DNA of 64,000 nt. It comes from Sinomonas sp. P10A9 (GTDB taxonomy: Bacteria > Actinomycetota > Actinomycetes > Actinomycetales > Micrococcaceae). Each line of letters starts with the position of its first letter. Within the stretch, counting starts at the first letter, position 1. The position numbers and the translations under genes are program-made. The stretch is from the NCBI RefSeq assembly GCF_041022165.1, contig NZ_CP163302.1:3348001-3412000 (forward strand), read 5' to 3'. Shown piece by piece: positions 25,351-34,191 of the stretch. Under the pieces are notes generated by a model. It saw nothing but the letters and a program-made list of their open reading frames with translations. It had not been told where the DNA came from and did no database searches.

Positions 25351-26282
25351 CGTGACTCCGAGGCGGAGCGCAGGAGCCGAGCCGACCACCAGCGACCCGC
25401 GAGGGTGAGTGCGAAGCCGAGCCCTAGGCAGAGCGATCCCAGCGGCGTGGAGAGCAGCATCCCGACGGGATCGGCTCCCATGAGGATTCCAAGACCGAGA
25501 CCCGCGAGAGGAAGCACGCCGAGGACCTGTGAGGTAGCCCGTGGGCCGGCAAGGGCAACAGCCCGTGCCGCGGCCGCGTCGGCGTCTGCCTCGAGCTGGG
25601 CTGCGAGCCTGTCGAGGACCCCCGCCAGAGGACTTCCGGAAGCCTCAGCGGTCTCGATGCATGCCGCGACGCTCAGCCAGACCCCGGTCTCGGCCGATGA
25701 CGGGCCCTCCCTTTTCCCTCCCGGGCTTGCGGCCCGCGCGCAGGCCTCGCGCAGCGCGGCCGCGACGGGGCGTCCGAGCGCCGCAGCATGAGCGGCGGCC
25801 GCCAGGACGTGTGAGGACGCGTCGGCTCCCACCCCTTGCGCCGCAGACTGTTCCGCAGCGTCCTCCGGGCGTTCCGCAGTCCCCGATCCAATGACCACAT
25901 CGCCGCGGGAATGGGTGCCTGAACGTGGACTCGCTCCCCGAGGCGAACTGGGCCGAAGGGGCGCCGAGTTCCGAGGACGCGTCTGGGAGGCCTGCCGCCA
26001 CATCTGCTCCGGCGTGCGGCCTGCGCGGAGGAGTGCGGCCAGCTGCCCCACGAGAAGGGCCGCACGTTGAAGCTCCAGCGCTGGCTCCGCGGGCTTGACC
26101 CTGCGCCTGTGGCCAGTCAACCGGCCATGGAATCCGCGGCTGGCGCCTCCGGCTCCAGCCCCGGTCCGCCCTCGTCCGACGATCCCTGGGACGCGCACCA
26201 ACAGTCCGCCGCGCTGGACCGCGAGGCACCATCCCACGAACAGTGCTCCGGATACCGCCACCGCCCCAAGCAGCGTGCTCAT
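25347..26282 (-). CDS. TadB-like type II secretion system F-family membrane protein
   Basis: 311 residues. One N-terminal helix (TLLGAVAVSGALFVGWCLA), a cytosolic T2SSF domain beginning ALLVGQLAALLRAGRTPEQMW, with a low-complexity insertion of Arg/Pro/Ser residues (about 100-150), and ETAEASGSPLAGVLDRLAAQL before a C-terminal double helix VLPLAGLGLGILMG and LGLGFALTLAG. The insertion lengthens it relative to usual TadB. Coupled at both ends by ATGA overlaps to tadA and tadC. Confidence 0.86.
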   Translation of the reverse strand: MSTLLGAVAVSGALFVGWCLAVQRGGLLVRVPGIVGRGRTGAGAGGASRGFHGRLTGHRRRVKPAEPALELQRAALLVGQLAALLRAGRTPEQMWRQASQTRPRNSAPLRPSSPRGASPRSGTHSRGDVVIGSGTAERPEDAAEQSAAQGVGADASSHVLAAAAHAAALGRPVAAALREACARAASPGGKREGPSSAETGVWLSVAACIETAEASGSPLAGVLDRLAAQLEADADAAAARAVALAGPRATSQVLGVLPLAGLGLGILMGADPVGMLLSTPLGSLCLGLGFALTLAGRWWSARLLRSASESR

Positions 26283-27478
26283 GCGACTGCCCCCAGGTTC
26301 CGCGCGAAGCCGAGAAGCGAGGCGAGCCGGTCCCAGCCGGGGCCACGCTCCGAGCTCCCCGCCGGCGAGTCGCCCCGGAGCAGGGCGTCCTCGACCGCAA
26401 GGCCCCGAGGGCCATAGGACACGACGGCGATGCTCGCCACTCGCCGTCCCGCGCCCGACCGTTCAAGGTGCACCACGGCGTCCAGCGCGCTCGCTGCCTG
26501 GAGCGCGGTCGCCTCGGCGCTGAGGCCAGCGAGGGCCCCGAGGGCGGCGAGGCGCGCGACAACCGAGCCGGCGGTATTGGCATGGACAGTGCCCGCACCG
26601 CTGTGGCCTGTGTTGAGGGCCGAGAGGAGCTCCCTGACTTCGGGGCCTCGGCACTCGCCGACGACCAGCCAGTCGGGACGCATTCTCAGCGCCTCCCGCA
26701 CGAGCTGGGCAAGGTCCACTCCCCCCGCCCCCTCGACATTGCCGTGCCGGGCCTCGAGGCACACCGTGTGCGCATGGTCGGGCGCCAGCTCGGCCGCATC
26801 CTCGACCAGCACGATCCGCTCCTTGGCCGGGATCAGGCCCAGCAGGGTGCTCAGGAGCGTCGTCTTGCCTGAGCCCGTCGCTCCGCTCACGAGGAAGCTC
26901 CTACGGTGTGCCACGAGCGCCTCGAGGACTTGTCTCTGGTCGGGCAGGACGGCCCCCACACGTTCGAGTTCGTCCAACGTCATCGACGTCTCCCTGGCGA
27001 TCCGCACGGAGAGGAGGGTTCCGCCGGTCGAGACCGGAGGAAGGACCGCATGGACGCGGTACCCACCGGGGATGCGCACGTCCACACACGGATACGAGTC
27101 GTCGAGCCGGCGGCCGCCCGCTGACACGAGACGGACCGCGAGCGTCCTGACCGCTTCCTCCGAGGGGAATGTCACTGAGCTGCGTTCAAGCCCCTCGCCG
27201 CGGTCGAACCAGACGTCGTCGGGGCCGTTGACGAAGAGGTCCGTCACCGCGGGATCGTTCGCGAGATTCTGCAGAGGTCCGAGTCCTCGGAGCTCGGCGG
27301 TGATGAACTCGACGGCCGCGAGCGCTCCGGAGGTCCCGAGGAGCCTTCCGCTGTCCTGGACTGCGGTCGCAATCCGCGCCGGAGTCACGGGGCCGGGCTG
27401 GGCCAGCACCGATCGCCGGACCGAGTCGAGGAGCGCAGGGTCGAGGACGTCAGGGTCGAGGCGGTGAATGCCCCTCAT
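26279..27478 (-). CDS. tadA: TadA/CpaF-type secretion ATPase
   Basis: 399-residue type II/IV secretion ATPase that powers Flp pilus assembly. The N-terminal domain has VTDLFVNGPDDVWFDRG and VRIPGGYRVHAVLPPVS. Walker A is VSGATGSGKTTLLSTLLG (about 195-212), the Asp box VLVEDAAELAPDH, Walker B PDWLVVGECRGPEV, and the His box HSGAGTVHANTAG. It belongs to the actinobacterial 'helicase/secretion neighborhood ATPase' family. Coupled by four-base overlaps to the CpaE-like gene upstream and tadB downstream. Confidence 0.94.
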   Translation of the reverse strand: MRGIHRLDPDVLDPALLDSVRRSVLAQPGPVTPARIATAVQDSGRLLGTSGALAAVEFITAELRGLGPLQNLANDPAVTDLFVNGPDDVWFDRGEGLERSSVTFPSEEAVRTLAVRLVSAGGRRLDDSYPCVDVRIPGGYRVHAVLPPVSTGGTLLSVRIARETSMTLDELERVGAVLPDQRQVLEALVAHRRSFLVSGATGSGKTTLLSTLLGLIPAKERIVLVEDAAELAPDHAHTVCLEARHGNVEGAGGVDLAQLVREALRMRPDWLVVGECRGPEVRELLSALNTGHSGAGTVHANTAGSVVARLAALGALAGLSAEATALQAASALDAVVHLERSGAGRRVASIAVVSYGPRGLAVEDALLRGDSPAGSSERGPGWDRLASLLGFARNLGAVA

Positions 27479-28644
27479 CGGGCCGCCCTCCGCCCGCGTT
27501 GGACGAGCCGTGCACCCAAGGCGAGCGCCGCGTCGTCGTCCACTTGACCCGCCGGCCTGCCGTCAGGCAGCCCGTCCAGAACCGCGCGTGCGAGGCTCCT
27601 GACGGGTCTGAGACGTGCCAGCTCCATGAGGCGTCCGGCGTCCGCCGCCGGTGCGGCGCGGCGGAGATGGGGAATCTGCCCGACCAGCGGGCAGCCTACG
27701 AGTTCGGCCAGCTGCTCGGCGTCGACCCCTTCCGCCGTCCGGCCCCTCACCACGGCGCCGACCGCAACCGGCGGCAGCTCGTGGAGCAGCTGGGCGGCAG
27801 ACAACGCCCCGCTGAGCGTCCCCGGAACGACGACGAGGAGCCGATCGCTCGTCCACGCGAAGTCCTCGAGCCCCTCACGGCCGCGCCCGATGTCGACCAC
27901 TACGAGGTCGAACGCCGTGCGTGCCGCCTCGAGCACTTCGGCGATCGCCGACGGCGGGACCTGTACCGCTCGCCCCGGTGCCGCGGGCCACGACAGGAGC
28001 CCCACATCGCCGACCCGGGGCAGCGAGTCCGCGAGCTGACGGGGATTGATCGCGCCGCTCGCTGAGGCCAGATCGGGCCAGCGCAGCCCTTCTCCGGGAT
28101 CCGCGGCGACAGCGGCCTCAAGCCCACCAGCCAGGCGATCGCCGTCGACGAGTAGCGTTTCCGTCCCTGCGAGCGCCACTGCTCCCGAGACGAGCGACGC
28201 CGTCGTGCTCGCGCCTGCGCCCCCGCATCCTCCGAGGACCCCGAGCACGCTCCCCGCGGGACCCTCGCCGCTGCGTCGGCTGAGGAACTCGACCAGCCAG
28301 TCGGCGGCTTCCGGCAGCTCGGCGACGTGGTCAATCCCCAGACTGGCGGCACGCTGCCACAGCTCCCGCCGCTGGGCTGGCCTGCCCACTAGGACGCTCG
28401 AACTGCGGCGCTGTGGGGGCAGCTCGGCGACGTCGGGGCCGAGCAGCACGAGGTCCGCGCGATACCAGAGGCCGGGCGCGTCGTCGGCGGAGCGCACTCC
28501 CTCGAACTCGACGCCCGCTACCGCAGCCACCCGCGCGCACTCCTCGCGGAGCGCATCGTCAGCACTCACGCAGCAGACCACCGACCCTGCCTCGGGAAGC
28601 CATCCCCGCTCTTCCGCCGCGCTGCTCAGCCCGTTTCTTGTCAT
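27475..28644 (-). CDS. CpaE-like MinD/ParA-family protein (Rv3660c/Ssd type) with degenerate P-loop
   Basis: 389 residues. A receiver-like N-terminal region (VVCCVSADDALREECA to LVLLGPDVAEL) precedes a MinD/ParA domain. The P-loop region VLGVLGGCGGAGASTTASLV lacks both lysines of the deviant Walker A KGGxGKT. Walker B-like VDGDRLAGGLEAAVAAD and DLVVVDIGRG remain. In mycobacteria the homologue Ssd influences septum placement and dormancy; CpaE localises the pilus in Caulobacter. Nucleotide binding may be weak or absent. First gene of the operon, divergent from the polymerase gene; GAGG lies just before the ATG. Confidence 0.87.
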   Translation of the reverse strand: MTRNGLSSAAEERGWLPEAGSVVCCVSADDALREECARVAAVAGVEFEGVRSADDAPGLWYRADLVLLGPDVAELPPQRRSSSVLVGRPAQRRELWQRAASLGIDHVAELPEAADWLVEFLSRRSGEGPAGSVLGVLGGCGGAGASTTASLVSGAVALAGTETLLVDGDRLAGGLEAAVAADPGEGLRWPDLASASGAINPRQLADSLPRVGDVGLLSWPAAPGRAVQVPPSAIAEVLEAARTAFDLVVVDIGRGREGLEDFAWTSDRLLVVVPGTLSGALSAAQLLHELPPVAVGAVVRGRTAEGVDAEQLAELVGCPLVGQIPHLRRAAPAADAGRLMELARLRPVRSLARAVLDGLPDGRPAGQVDDDAALALGARLVQRGRRAAR

Positions 28645-28753
28645 GCCTCACAGCCTTCAGAGGCGGCCGCAGCCCCGGAACCACCCGCCTGCCGTATGTG
28701 GACAACACGCCGAGGCGGCATCTGTGGAGGACAACTGCAGTCCGCAGGCAGGC

Positions 28754-28759
28754 GAGAAT
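28754..28759 (+). promoter_or_regulatory. Possible -10 element of leaderless polymerase gene
   Basis: GAGAAT seven bases before the GTG at 28767. Confidence 0.35.
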
Positions 28760-28766
28760 AGAGGTC

Positions 28767-30434
28767 GTGTATGAGCTCGTCGCCCCGGCCCCCGACGGCG
28801 GCGTGTTCCTCCAGCGTCTGGGCCGCGCCGGCTATCCGACATCGGACGCCGAGGCCCTCGATCCCACGGATCTCGCCGTCGCCATCCGCGGAATCGAGGA
28901 GCGAGATCGGCCACGGTGGGTGTGGCAGCGCACCACCGACTGGTACCCGGCGCTCCTCGCGGCTGGAGTTGAGGTTGACCGTTGCCACGACCTTTCGCTC
29001 AGCGCTGCGATCCTCGCCCATTCGGCCTACACCCAGGACAGCGGATACACGCCGGGCGTTCCGGCGGCGGGTGCCGTCGACGCCGATCACGTCCTCGCTC
29101 GCGTCCCTCCACCGCCCCATCAGGGCACCCTCTTCGAGCACGACGCCCCGGCCGGTCCCGGCCCAGACGTCCTCGCGTCCGAGCTGCGGGACCAGCTCGG
29201 CGCCGTCGCCCGTTCACCCCAGGCGAAGCGCCTCACGCTCCTCCTCGCGGCCGAGTCGGCAGGCTCCCTCATCGCCGCCGAGATCCAGCACGCCGGAGTG
29301 CCCTGGGATGCCGCCGCCCACAATGCCCTCCTGACGGACCGACTTGGCCCACGCCCCACTGGATTCGCCCGCCCTTCGCTCCTCGAGGCCAAGGCGGGCG
29401 AGCTGAGGACCCTCCTGGGGGCCCCGATGCTCAACCCGGATTCCCCGCAAGAGCTCATGCGCGCGCTCCACCGTGCAGGAATCGAGGCCCGGAGCACGAG
29501 GGCGTGGGAGCTGCGTCAGTACACGCATCCGGCGATCGCGCCGTTGCTCGAGTACAAGAAGATGGCTCGACTCCTCTCGGCCAACGGCTGGGCGTGGCTC
29601 GACGCGTGGGTCGCGGACGGCCGGTTCCGGCCCGAATACGTGGTGGGCGGCGTTGTCACCGGGCGGTGGGCGTCGCGGGGCGGCGGTGCGATGCAGATCC
29701 CTGCAGATGTCCGCTCCGCCGCGCGGGCCCTGCCAGGGCACCGCCTCGTCGTGGCCGATGCCTCACAGCTCGAGCCGCGGGTCCTCGCCGCGCTCGCGGG
29801 CGATGAGGCCATGGCGGCCGCCTCCCGGGACCGGGACCTCTACGCCGGCATCGCGGCCGCAGGCTTCGGCGGCGACCGCGCGCAGGCCAAGGTCGCACTG
29901 CTCGGAGCGATCTACGGCGCGACGACCGGCGAGTCGGGTCGGCTCATGCCTCAGCTCACGCGGCTGTACCCAAGGGCCGTGGCGCTCGTGGAACAGGCCG
30001 CGCGCGACGGCGAACGCGGCCGCACCGTCACGACCCACCTCGGGCGCAGCACACCCCCACCTTCAGAGCGCTGGAGCGCCTCCCAGCGGACTACGACGGC
30101 CGAGGAGCAGCGTCGGGCCGACGCGATCGCCCGCGACCGGGGCCGGTTCACGCGGAACTTCGTGGTGCAGGGAACAGCCGCGGAGTGGGCGGAGTGCTGG
30201 ATGGCGGATCTCCGCGGACGGCTACGCAGGCTGAGGGCCGAGGGTCTGACGGCCGAGCTCGTGTACTTCCTCCACGACGAAGTGGTGGTCCATGCTGAGG
30301 AGGCCGCTGCCGAGGCCTGTGCCACCGCGGTGCGGGACGCCGCTCGCGCCGCGGGAAGGCTCCTGTTCCCGGGTGCCCCCGTCGAGTTCCCGCTCAGCGT
30401 GGCGGTGGTCGAGTCCTACGACCAGGCCAAGTAG
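28767..30434 (+). CDS. Family A DNA polymerase-like protein (bifunctional exonuclease/polymerase family)
   Basis: 555 residues. All three polymerase motifs are visible: motif A VVADASQLEPRVLAALAGD (about 330), motif B KVALLGAIYGATTGESG (about 375) and motif C VYFLHDEVVVHAEE (about 500). The N-terminal region (about 1-180) occupies the 3'-5' exonuclease position but shows no DxE exo-I motif, so proofreading is doubtful. Shorter than PolI and lacking the 5' nuclease. Actinobacteria carry this as a second PolA-like enzyme, probably for repair. The GTG at 28767 is chosen from the -10 spacing and start of conserved sequence; the frame back to 28413 is antisense to the CpaE-like gene. Confidence 0.9.
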   Translation: MYELVAPAPDGGVFLQRLGRAGYPTSDAEALDPTDLAVAIRGIEERDRPRWVWQRTTDWYPALLAAGVEVDRCHDLSLSAAILAHSAYTQDSGYTPGVPAAGAVDADHVLARVPPPPHQGTLFEHDAPAGPGPDVLASELRDQLGAVARSPQAKRLTLLLAAESAGSLIAAEIQHAGVPWDAAAHNALLTDRLGPRPTGFARPSLLEAKAGELRTLLGAPMLNPDSPQELMRALHRAGIEARSTRAWELRQYTHPAIAPLLEYKKMARLLSANGWAWLDAWVADGRFRPEYVVGGVVTGRWASRGGGAMQIPADVRSAARALPGHRLVVADASQLEPRVLAALAGDEAMAAASRDRDLYAGIAAAGFGGDRAQAKVALLGAIYGATTGESGRLMPQLTRLYPRAVALVEQAARDGERGRTVTTHLGRSTPPPSERWSASQRTTTAEEQRRADAIARDRGRFTRNFVVQGTAAEWAECWMADLRGRLRRLRAEGLTAELVYFLHDEVVVHAEEAAAEACATAVRDAARAAGRLLFPGAPVEFPLSVAVVESYDQAK

Positions 30435-30594
30435 TCCGCGCCTTCTTCCCGACACAAGGCCACCCGCTAAGTCCTTCCTTGCACCACTGGAGTCCTTCCA
30501 CCGGGGTTATCCACATAGCGCACGACGGCGTCGCGCCGCCTTTCGCTCGGAACCTACCTTGGTGGGGTAAACGGACTTCGGGGGAAGGCAGGAC

Positions 30595-32517
30595 ATGACA
30601 GCCATCGTGGTGGACGCTCATCGGCTCGTGGAATGTGCGTCACACGTTGCGCAGGTACAGGGCGAGGTGCTGTCGGCCGCCGAGTCTATCGCTGGCGGGC
30701 TCGCGCAGTGCGGCGGGATGGCCGGCAACGATCCGGCCGGAGCGGACTGGTCTGATGCCTATGACCCCGCCGCAGCATGGTTCCTCGGGGTCTCGGCCGC
30801 CCTGGCCAACCGCATGGGCTCCCACGTCCGTGCCCTGAACGAGTCCGGGGCGGCCTACGAGGCAACGGAGGCATGGTTCGGTGGCGGTACGCCACAGGCA
30901 CTGGTCCCGGCACTCGCGCACAGCGAGACCGCAGCGCAGACGTTGCCCGAGGCGCGGGGAGGAACCGCCTTCGCTTCCCCCGATCCAGTGACGCAGGCCG
31001 TCGTGGAGGCCATCGGCACGGTGTGGCCGAACGGCGACGCCGATCAGCTGCGCACGGCGTCTTCGCAGTGGGCAGCAATGGCCACCACGCTCGATTCGGC
31101 GAGGAGGACGTCCCTCGCGTGTGCCGCGGGCTGCCTCGAGGGGATGTCGTCGCCCGCGGTCAGCGCCGCACGCGATCGCGAACGGGAGCTCGATGCGGCC
31201 CTCTCCGGTCTCAGTGGCGGCGCGACCGAACTCTCGGCTGCGTGCGGCGACCTTGCATCCCATATTGACGCGGCCCATCAGGACGTCCGCAACGAGATCC
31301 GCGACCTCGCGATCGAGCTCGGGGCAACGGTGGCGATCAGCGCACTGACGGCCGTCCTCACAGCGGGGGCGAGCGCGGTGGCCGGTAGCGCGGCATCGGC
31401 TGGCCGAGTGGCCCTGGCAGTTGCGCGGGTGACCGCGATGTTCGAGCGGCTCGCCTCGCTCGCCCGGATCATCGCACGCAACATCGGCCGGCTCAAAGAG
31501 GCCCTCACGTCTCTGGCTGCCCGCATCGTCCGCTGGACCGCCGGCAGGCTCCCGCCGCCCATCCGTCGGCTGCCTCTCAACAGAGTGCCGGGGGCGCTGG
31601 AGCGGCTCACCGACAACTGGGTCGTCAGACTCGCCACCGAGGGGCCCTCCGCCGCCTTGGCCAAAGTCCTCGAGAAGCCCGCGACCGCGCTGGGCAAGCG
31701 CCTCGGCGAGTCAACCGCTCGGCGCGCACTCGTCCTCGGCTGGCGCCGCGACTTACCGGGCGTTCGCGAAGCCCTCGCCCGGACCGCAGTACATGGGGAG
31801 GCAAGTGGTGGCGCCCCGCCGCGCGCGCAGTCGGACACTCGCATGCCGGGGATCGCCTCAGGTCAGCCCGCAGACCGGACCCCGCTCGCATCCATGGCGG
31901 GCCGCGGTGCCCAGTCCACGGTCGGCGCCGGGCGGGAGGCTGTTGCCCGGGCGGTCGAGGAAGCGCGGACTACCGGCGTCGCAGGGCGCGTCGGGCAGGC
32001 GCTCACGAAACAACACGATGCGGTCGTGGCCTCAGTGTCGAACAGCGTCAAGGACAGCATCGACAACGAGTCGCTCGCACCTGAGCTGGGCTCTGAGCCC
32101 AACCTGGACGCTGCCAGCCGCCAATCCCACGTGGACGGTGCAGGATCCCGATCAGGCTTCGCCGCCGCATCCAGCGCCGCAGGACCGCCTCGAGAGGACT
32201 CGGTGGCCGGGGAACGCGGCTCCGCGGAGTTGCCCGCCCGATGGGCTCTGGACCTAGGGCTCCCTAGCGGTGAGGGCGTACGTGTCGACGTGCCGAAGGC
32301 ACTCCACCTCGTGCCCGGGGTAGATGCCGACATCGCAGGGAAGAAGATCACGGGTCCGTTCGGCACAGAGTTCGCGGTCTCCCTCCCCGGACCTGGCGGA
32401 AAGCTCGTCGACTCTGGACTGAACATCCTCAATGCCGCAGATCTCGGGGAGAACTGGTGGCACCAGCGTGCCGAAACAGCGGAGGCCTTCAGGTCCGCGG
32501 CGCATTCGCTGCGTTAG
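30595..32517 (+). CDS. WXG100/CpnT-N-terminal-like protein of unknown function
   Basis: 640 residues. The N-terminal 100 residues are helical and end in AWFGGG (W94-F-G96, WXG type). A second helical domain has GTVWPNGDADQLRTASSQW (about 141-160), resembling the N-terminal domain of CpnT-like proteins exported by type VII secretion. A hydrophobic stretch (about 238-280) is followed by a basic, Arg-rich region, a low-complexity segment (400-570) and a distinct 90-residue C-terminal domain (VPKALHLVPG, GKKITGPFGTEFAVSLPG). The layout is like a polymorphic toxin, but no known toxin motif is visible and no immunity gene follows. GGGGGAAGG precedes the ATG. Less codon-biased than neighbours by eye. 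Confidence 0.6.
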   Translation: MTAIVVDAHRLVECASHVAQVQGEVLSAAESIAGGLAQCGGMAGNDPAGADWSDAYDPAAAWFLGVSAALANRMGSHVRALNESGAAYEATEAWFGGGTPQALVPALAHSETAAQTLPEARGGTAFASPDPVTQAVVEAIGTVWPNGDADQLRTASSQWAAMATTLDSARRTSLACAAGCLEGMSSPAVSAARDRERELDAALSGLSGGATELSAACGDLASHIDAAHQDVRNEIRDLAIELGATVAISALTAVLTAGASAVAGSAASAGRVALAVARVTAMFERLASLARIIARNIGRLKEALTSLAARIVRWTAGRLPPPIRRLPLNRVPGALERLTDNWVVRLATEGPSAALAKVLEKPATALGKRLGESTARRALVLGWRRDLPGVREALARTAVHGEASGGAPPRAQSDTRMPGIASGQPADRTPLASMAGRGAQSTVGAGREAVARAVEEARTTGVAGRVGQALTKQHDAVVASVSNSVKDSIDNESLAPELGSEPNLDAASRQSHVDGAGSRSGFAAASSAAGPPREDSVAGERGSAELPARWALDLGLPSGEGVRVDVPKALHLVPGVDADIAGKKITGPFGTEFAVSLPGPGGKLVDSGLNILNAADLGENWWHQRAETAEAFRSAAHSLR

Positions 32518-32540
32518 ACGCAGTCGCAGCATTAGATGGG

Positions 32541-32572
32541 GCCGCCCACAGACGCGCCGCCGCCCACAGACG
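32541..32572. repeat. 14-bp direct repeat, 18-bp period
   Basis: GCCGCCCACAGACG at 32541 and 32559, between the convergent WXG-like and NUDIX genes. Confidence 0.6.
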
Positions 32573-32597
32573 GCCACCGCGGCCGGGCGCCGCCCCC

Positions 32598-33272
32598 TCA
32601 GAGTTCGATCCGGTACTCCCGGTCCCGATTCCATGGGACTGTCCATCCGAGCGCGTTGAACAACGAATCGAGGACCATGGCAGTGAATCCCCAGACGAGC
32701 ACGTCGCTGACGAGGAAGCCCGGGCTCGCGAACCGGGCGCCACGGTGGAACACGACCGTGACCCGGTTGTCGGGGTCGAGGAGGTCGCGGACGGGTGTGC
32801 GGAAGACCTGTGCGGACTCACCGTAGTCGACCACGTCCACAGGGGTCGGAGACGCCCACCAGCCGATGACTGGAGAGACCAGGAAGGAGCTCACCGCCAT
32901 GCCAAGCGGCGGAAGCTCCCCGAGGACGTCGACTCCTGAAGGATCGAGGCCGGTCTCCTCCTGAGCCTCCCGGAGGGCGCAGTCAACGAGCGTTGCGTCC
33001 TCGGGGTCCTTCCTGCCCCCCGGAAAAGCCACCTGACCCGGATGGGACCCCAGGGTTGCGGCGCGTTCGAGCAGGAGTACGTCGAGCTCCGCCGGCGCGA
33101 GTGGACGGCGGGACACCGCCGGAATATCGTCGAGCTTTCCGAACAGCACGAGCACGGCGGCCTCGCGGAACCCGGGTGGCAGTACAGCCGGGTGCCATCG
33201 TCTGTCGAAGGGGTCGGTCTCCCCCGCCCTGATTGCCCGCACGAGTTCTTCGAGCTCGGACCGTGCGCTCAC
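32598..33272 (-). CDS. NUDIX hydrolase, CoA pyrophosphatase type
   Basis: 224 residues. The NUDIX box runs from [20 protein letters not shown] through EETGLDP (about 88-115), matching GX5EX7REUXEEXGU, and is preceded by [13 protein letters not shown], the UPF0035/CoA-ase signature. Such enzymes cleave CoA or acyl-CoA to 3',5'-ADP and phosphopantetheine. The GTG start overlaps the nth stop (GTGA), making membrane protein - nth - NUDIX a tight minus-strand operon. Confidence 0.9.
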   Translation of the reverse strand: MSARSELEELVRAIRAGETDPFDRRWHPAVLPPGFREAAVLVLFGKLDDIPAVSRRPLAPAELDVLLLERAATLGSHPGQVAFPGGRKDPEDATLVDCALREAQEETGLDPSGVDVLGELPPLGMAVSSFLVSPVIGWWASPTPVDVVDYGESAQVFRTPVRDLLDPDNRVTVVFHRGARFASPGFLVSDVLVWGFTAMVLDSLFNALGWTVPWNRDREYRIEL

Positions 33273-34156
33273 GACTCGGCGCCCGCCGCGAGGGGTTCAC
33301 TGACCACGGCCAAGGTCCCCTCGGCCCCCGACGTAGACGCGTCGCGCACCGCGGACCCCGTCGCGGGGCCGCTGGCGAAAGTCTCCGTCCGCTGGCGGAT
33401 CTCCGCGGCGAGCGCAGTGTTCGCTACCAGTTCCGCGTGCAGCGCTTCCTTGCCCGGCGCAAGCTCGAAGCGCAGGAGCCTGCGGGCCTTCTCCGGATCG
33501 GTCTCGCCTTCGCCGTATGACGGACACAGGGCTGCGACCGCGCACGCCCCGCAGGCAGGCTTGCGTGCAAGGCAGACACGGCGGCCGTGGAACACGACAC
33601 GGTGCGAGAGCATAGTCCAGTCGCGGGGTTCGAAGAGCTCCATGACGTCCCGTTCGACCACGACAGGATCGTCCGAGGCGGTCCACCCAAACCGCTTCGC
33701 GAGGCGTCCGAAGTGCGTATCCACCGTGATGCCCGGAACCCCGAAGGCATTGCCCAGCACCACGTTGGCTGTCTTCCGCCCGACTCCCGGGAGCGTGACG
33801 AGCTCGGCGAGCGTGCCGGGGACCACGCCGTCGAACTCGTCGACGACCTTCCCGGCCAGCGTGTGGAGACTCCTGGCCTTGGCCCGGAAGAACCCAGTGG
33901 GGCGGATGATCTCCTCGATGTCGGCGAGCTCGGCCTCCGAGAGCGCCCGCGCGTCGGGGTAGCGGGCAAAGAGCACCGGGGTCACCTGGTTCACGCGGAC
34001 GTCGGTTGTCTGAGCGCTCAGGACAGTGGCGACGAGGAGCTCGAACGGGCTCCGGAAGTCCAGCTCAGCGTGGGCATAGGGATACGCCTCGGCGAGGACC
34101 CTGTTGATCTTGCGGGCACGCCGTTTGAGGGCGAGGGGCGACTCATCGGGACTCAT
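33269..34156 (-). CDS. nth: Endonuclease III (DNA glycosylase/AP lyase)
   Basis: 295-residue base-excision repair enzyme for oxidised pyrimidines. The helix-hairpin-helix [17 protein letters not shown] carries the catalytic Lys, and [14 protein letters not shown] the catalytic Asp (VDTH). The iron-sulfur ligands are in [17 protein letters not shown]. The C-terminal 60 residues are an extra low-complexity tail. The start is uncertain: ATG 34156 has GAGGAGG directly against it; GTG 34195 overlaps the upstream stop in the GTGA style common here and adds 13 residues. Confidence 0.93.
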   Translation of the reverse strand: MSPDESPLALKRRARKINRVLAEAYPYAHAELDFRSPFELLVATVLSAQTTDVRVNQVTPVLFARYPDARALSEAELADIEEIIRPTGFFRAKARSLHTLAGKVVDEFDGVVPGTLAELVTLPGVGRKTANVVLGNAFGVPGITVDTHFGRLAKRFGWTASDDPVVVERDVMELFEPRDWTMLSHRVVFHGRRVCLARKPACGACAVAALCPSYGEGETDPEKARRLLRFELAPGKEALHAELVANTALAAEIRQRTETFASGPATGSAVRDASTSGAEGTLAVVSEPLAAGAES

Positions 34157-34191
34157 CCTCCTCAGCCGAGGCCCGCTGGCCCCCGTCCCAC

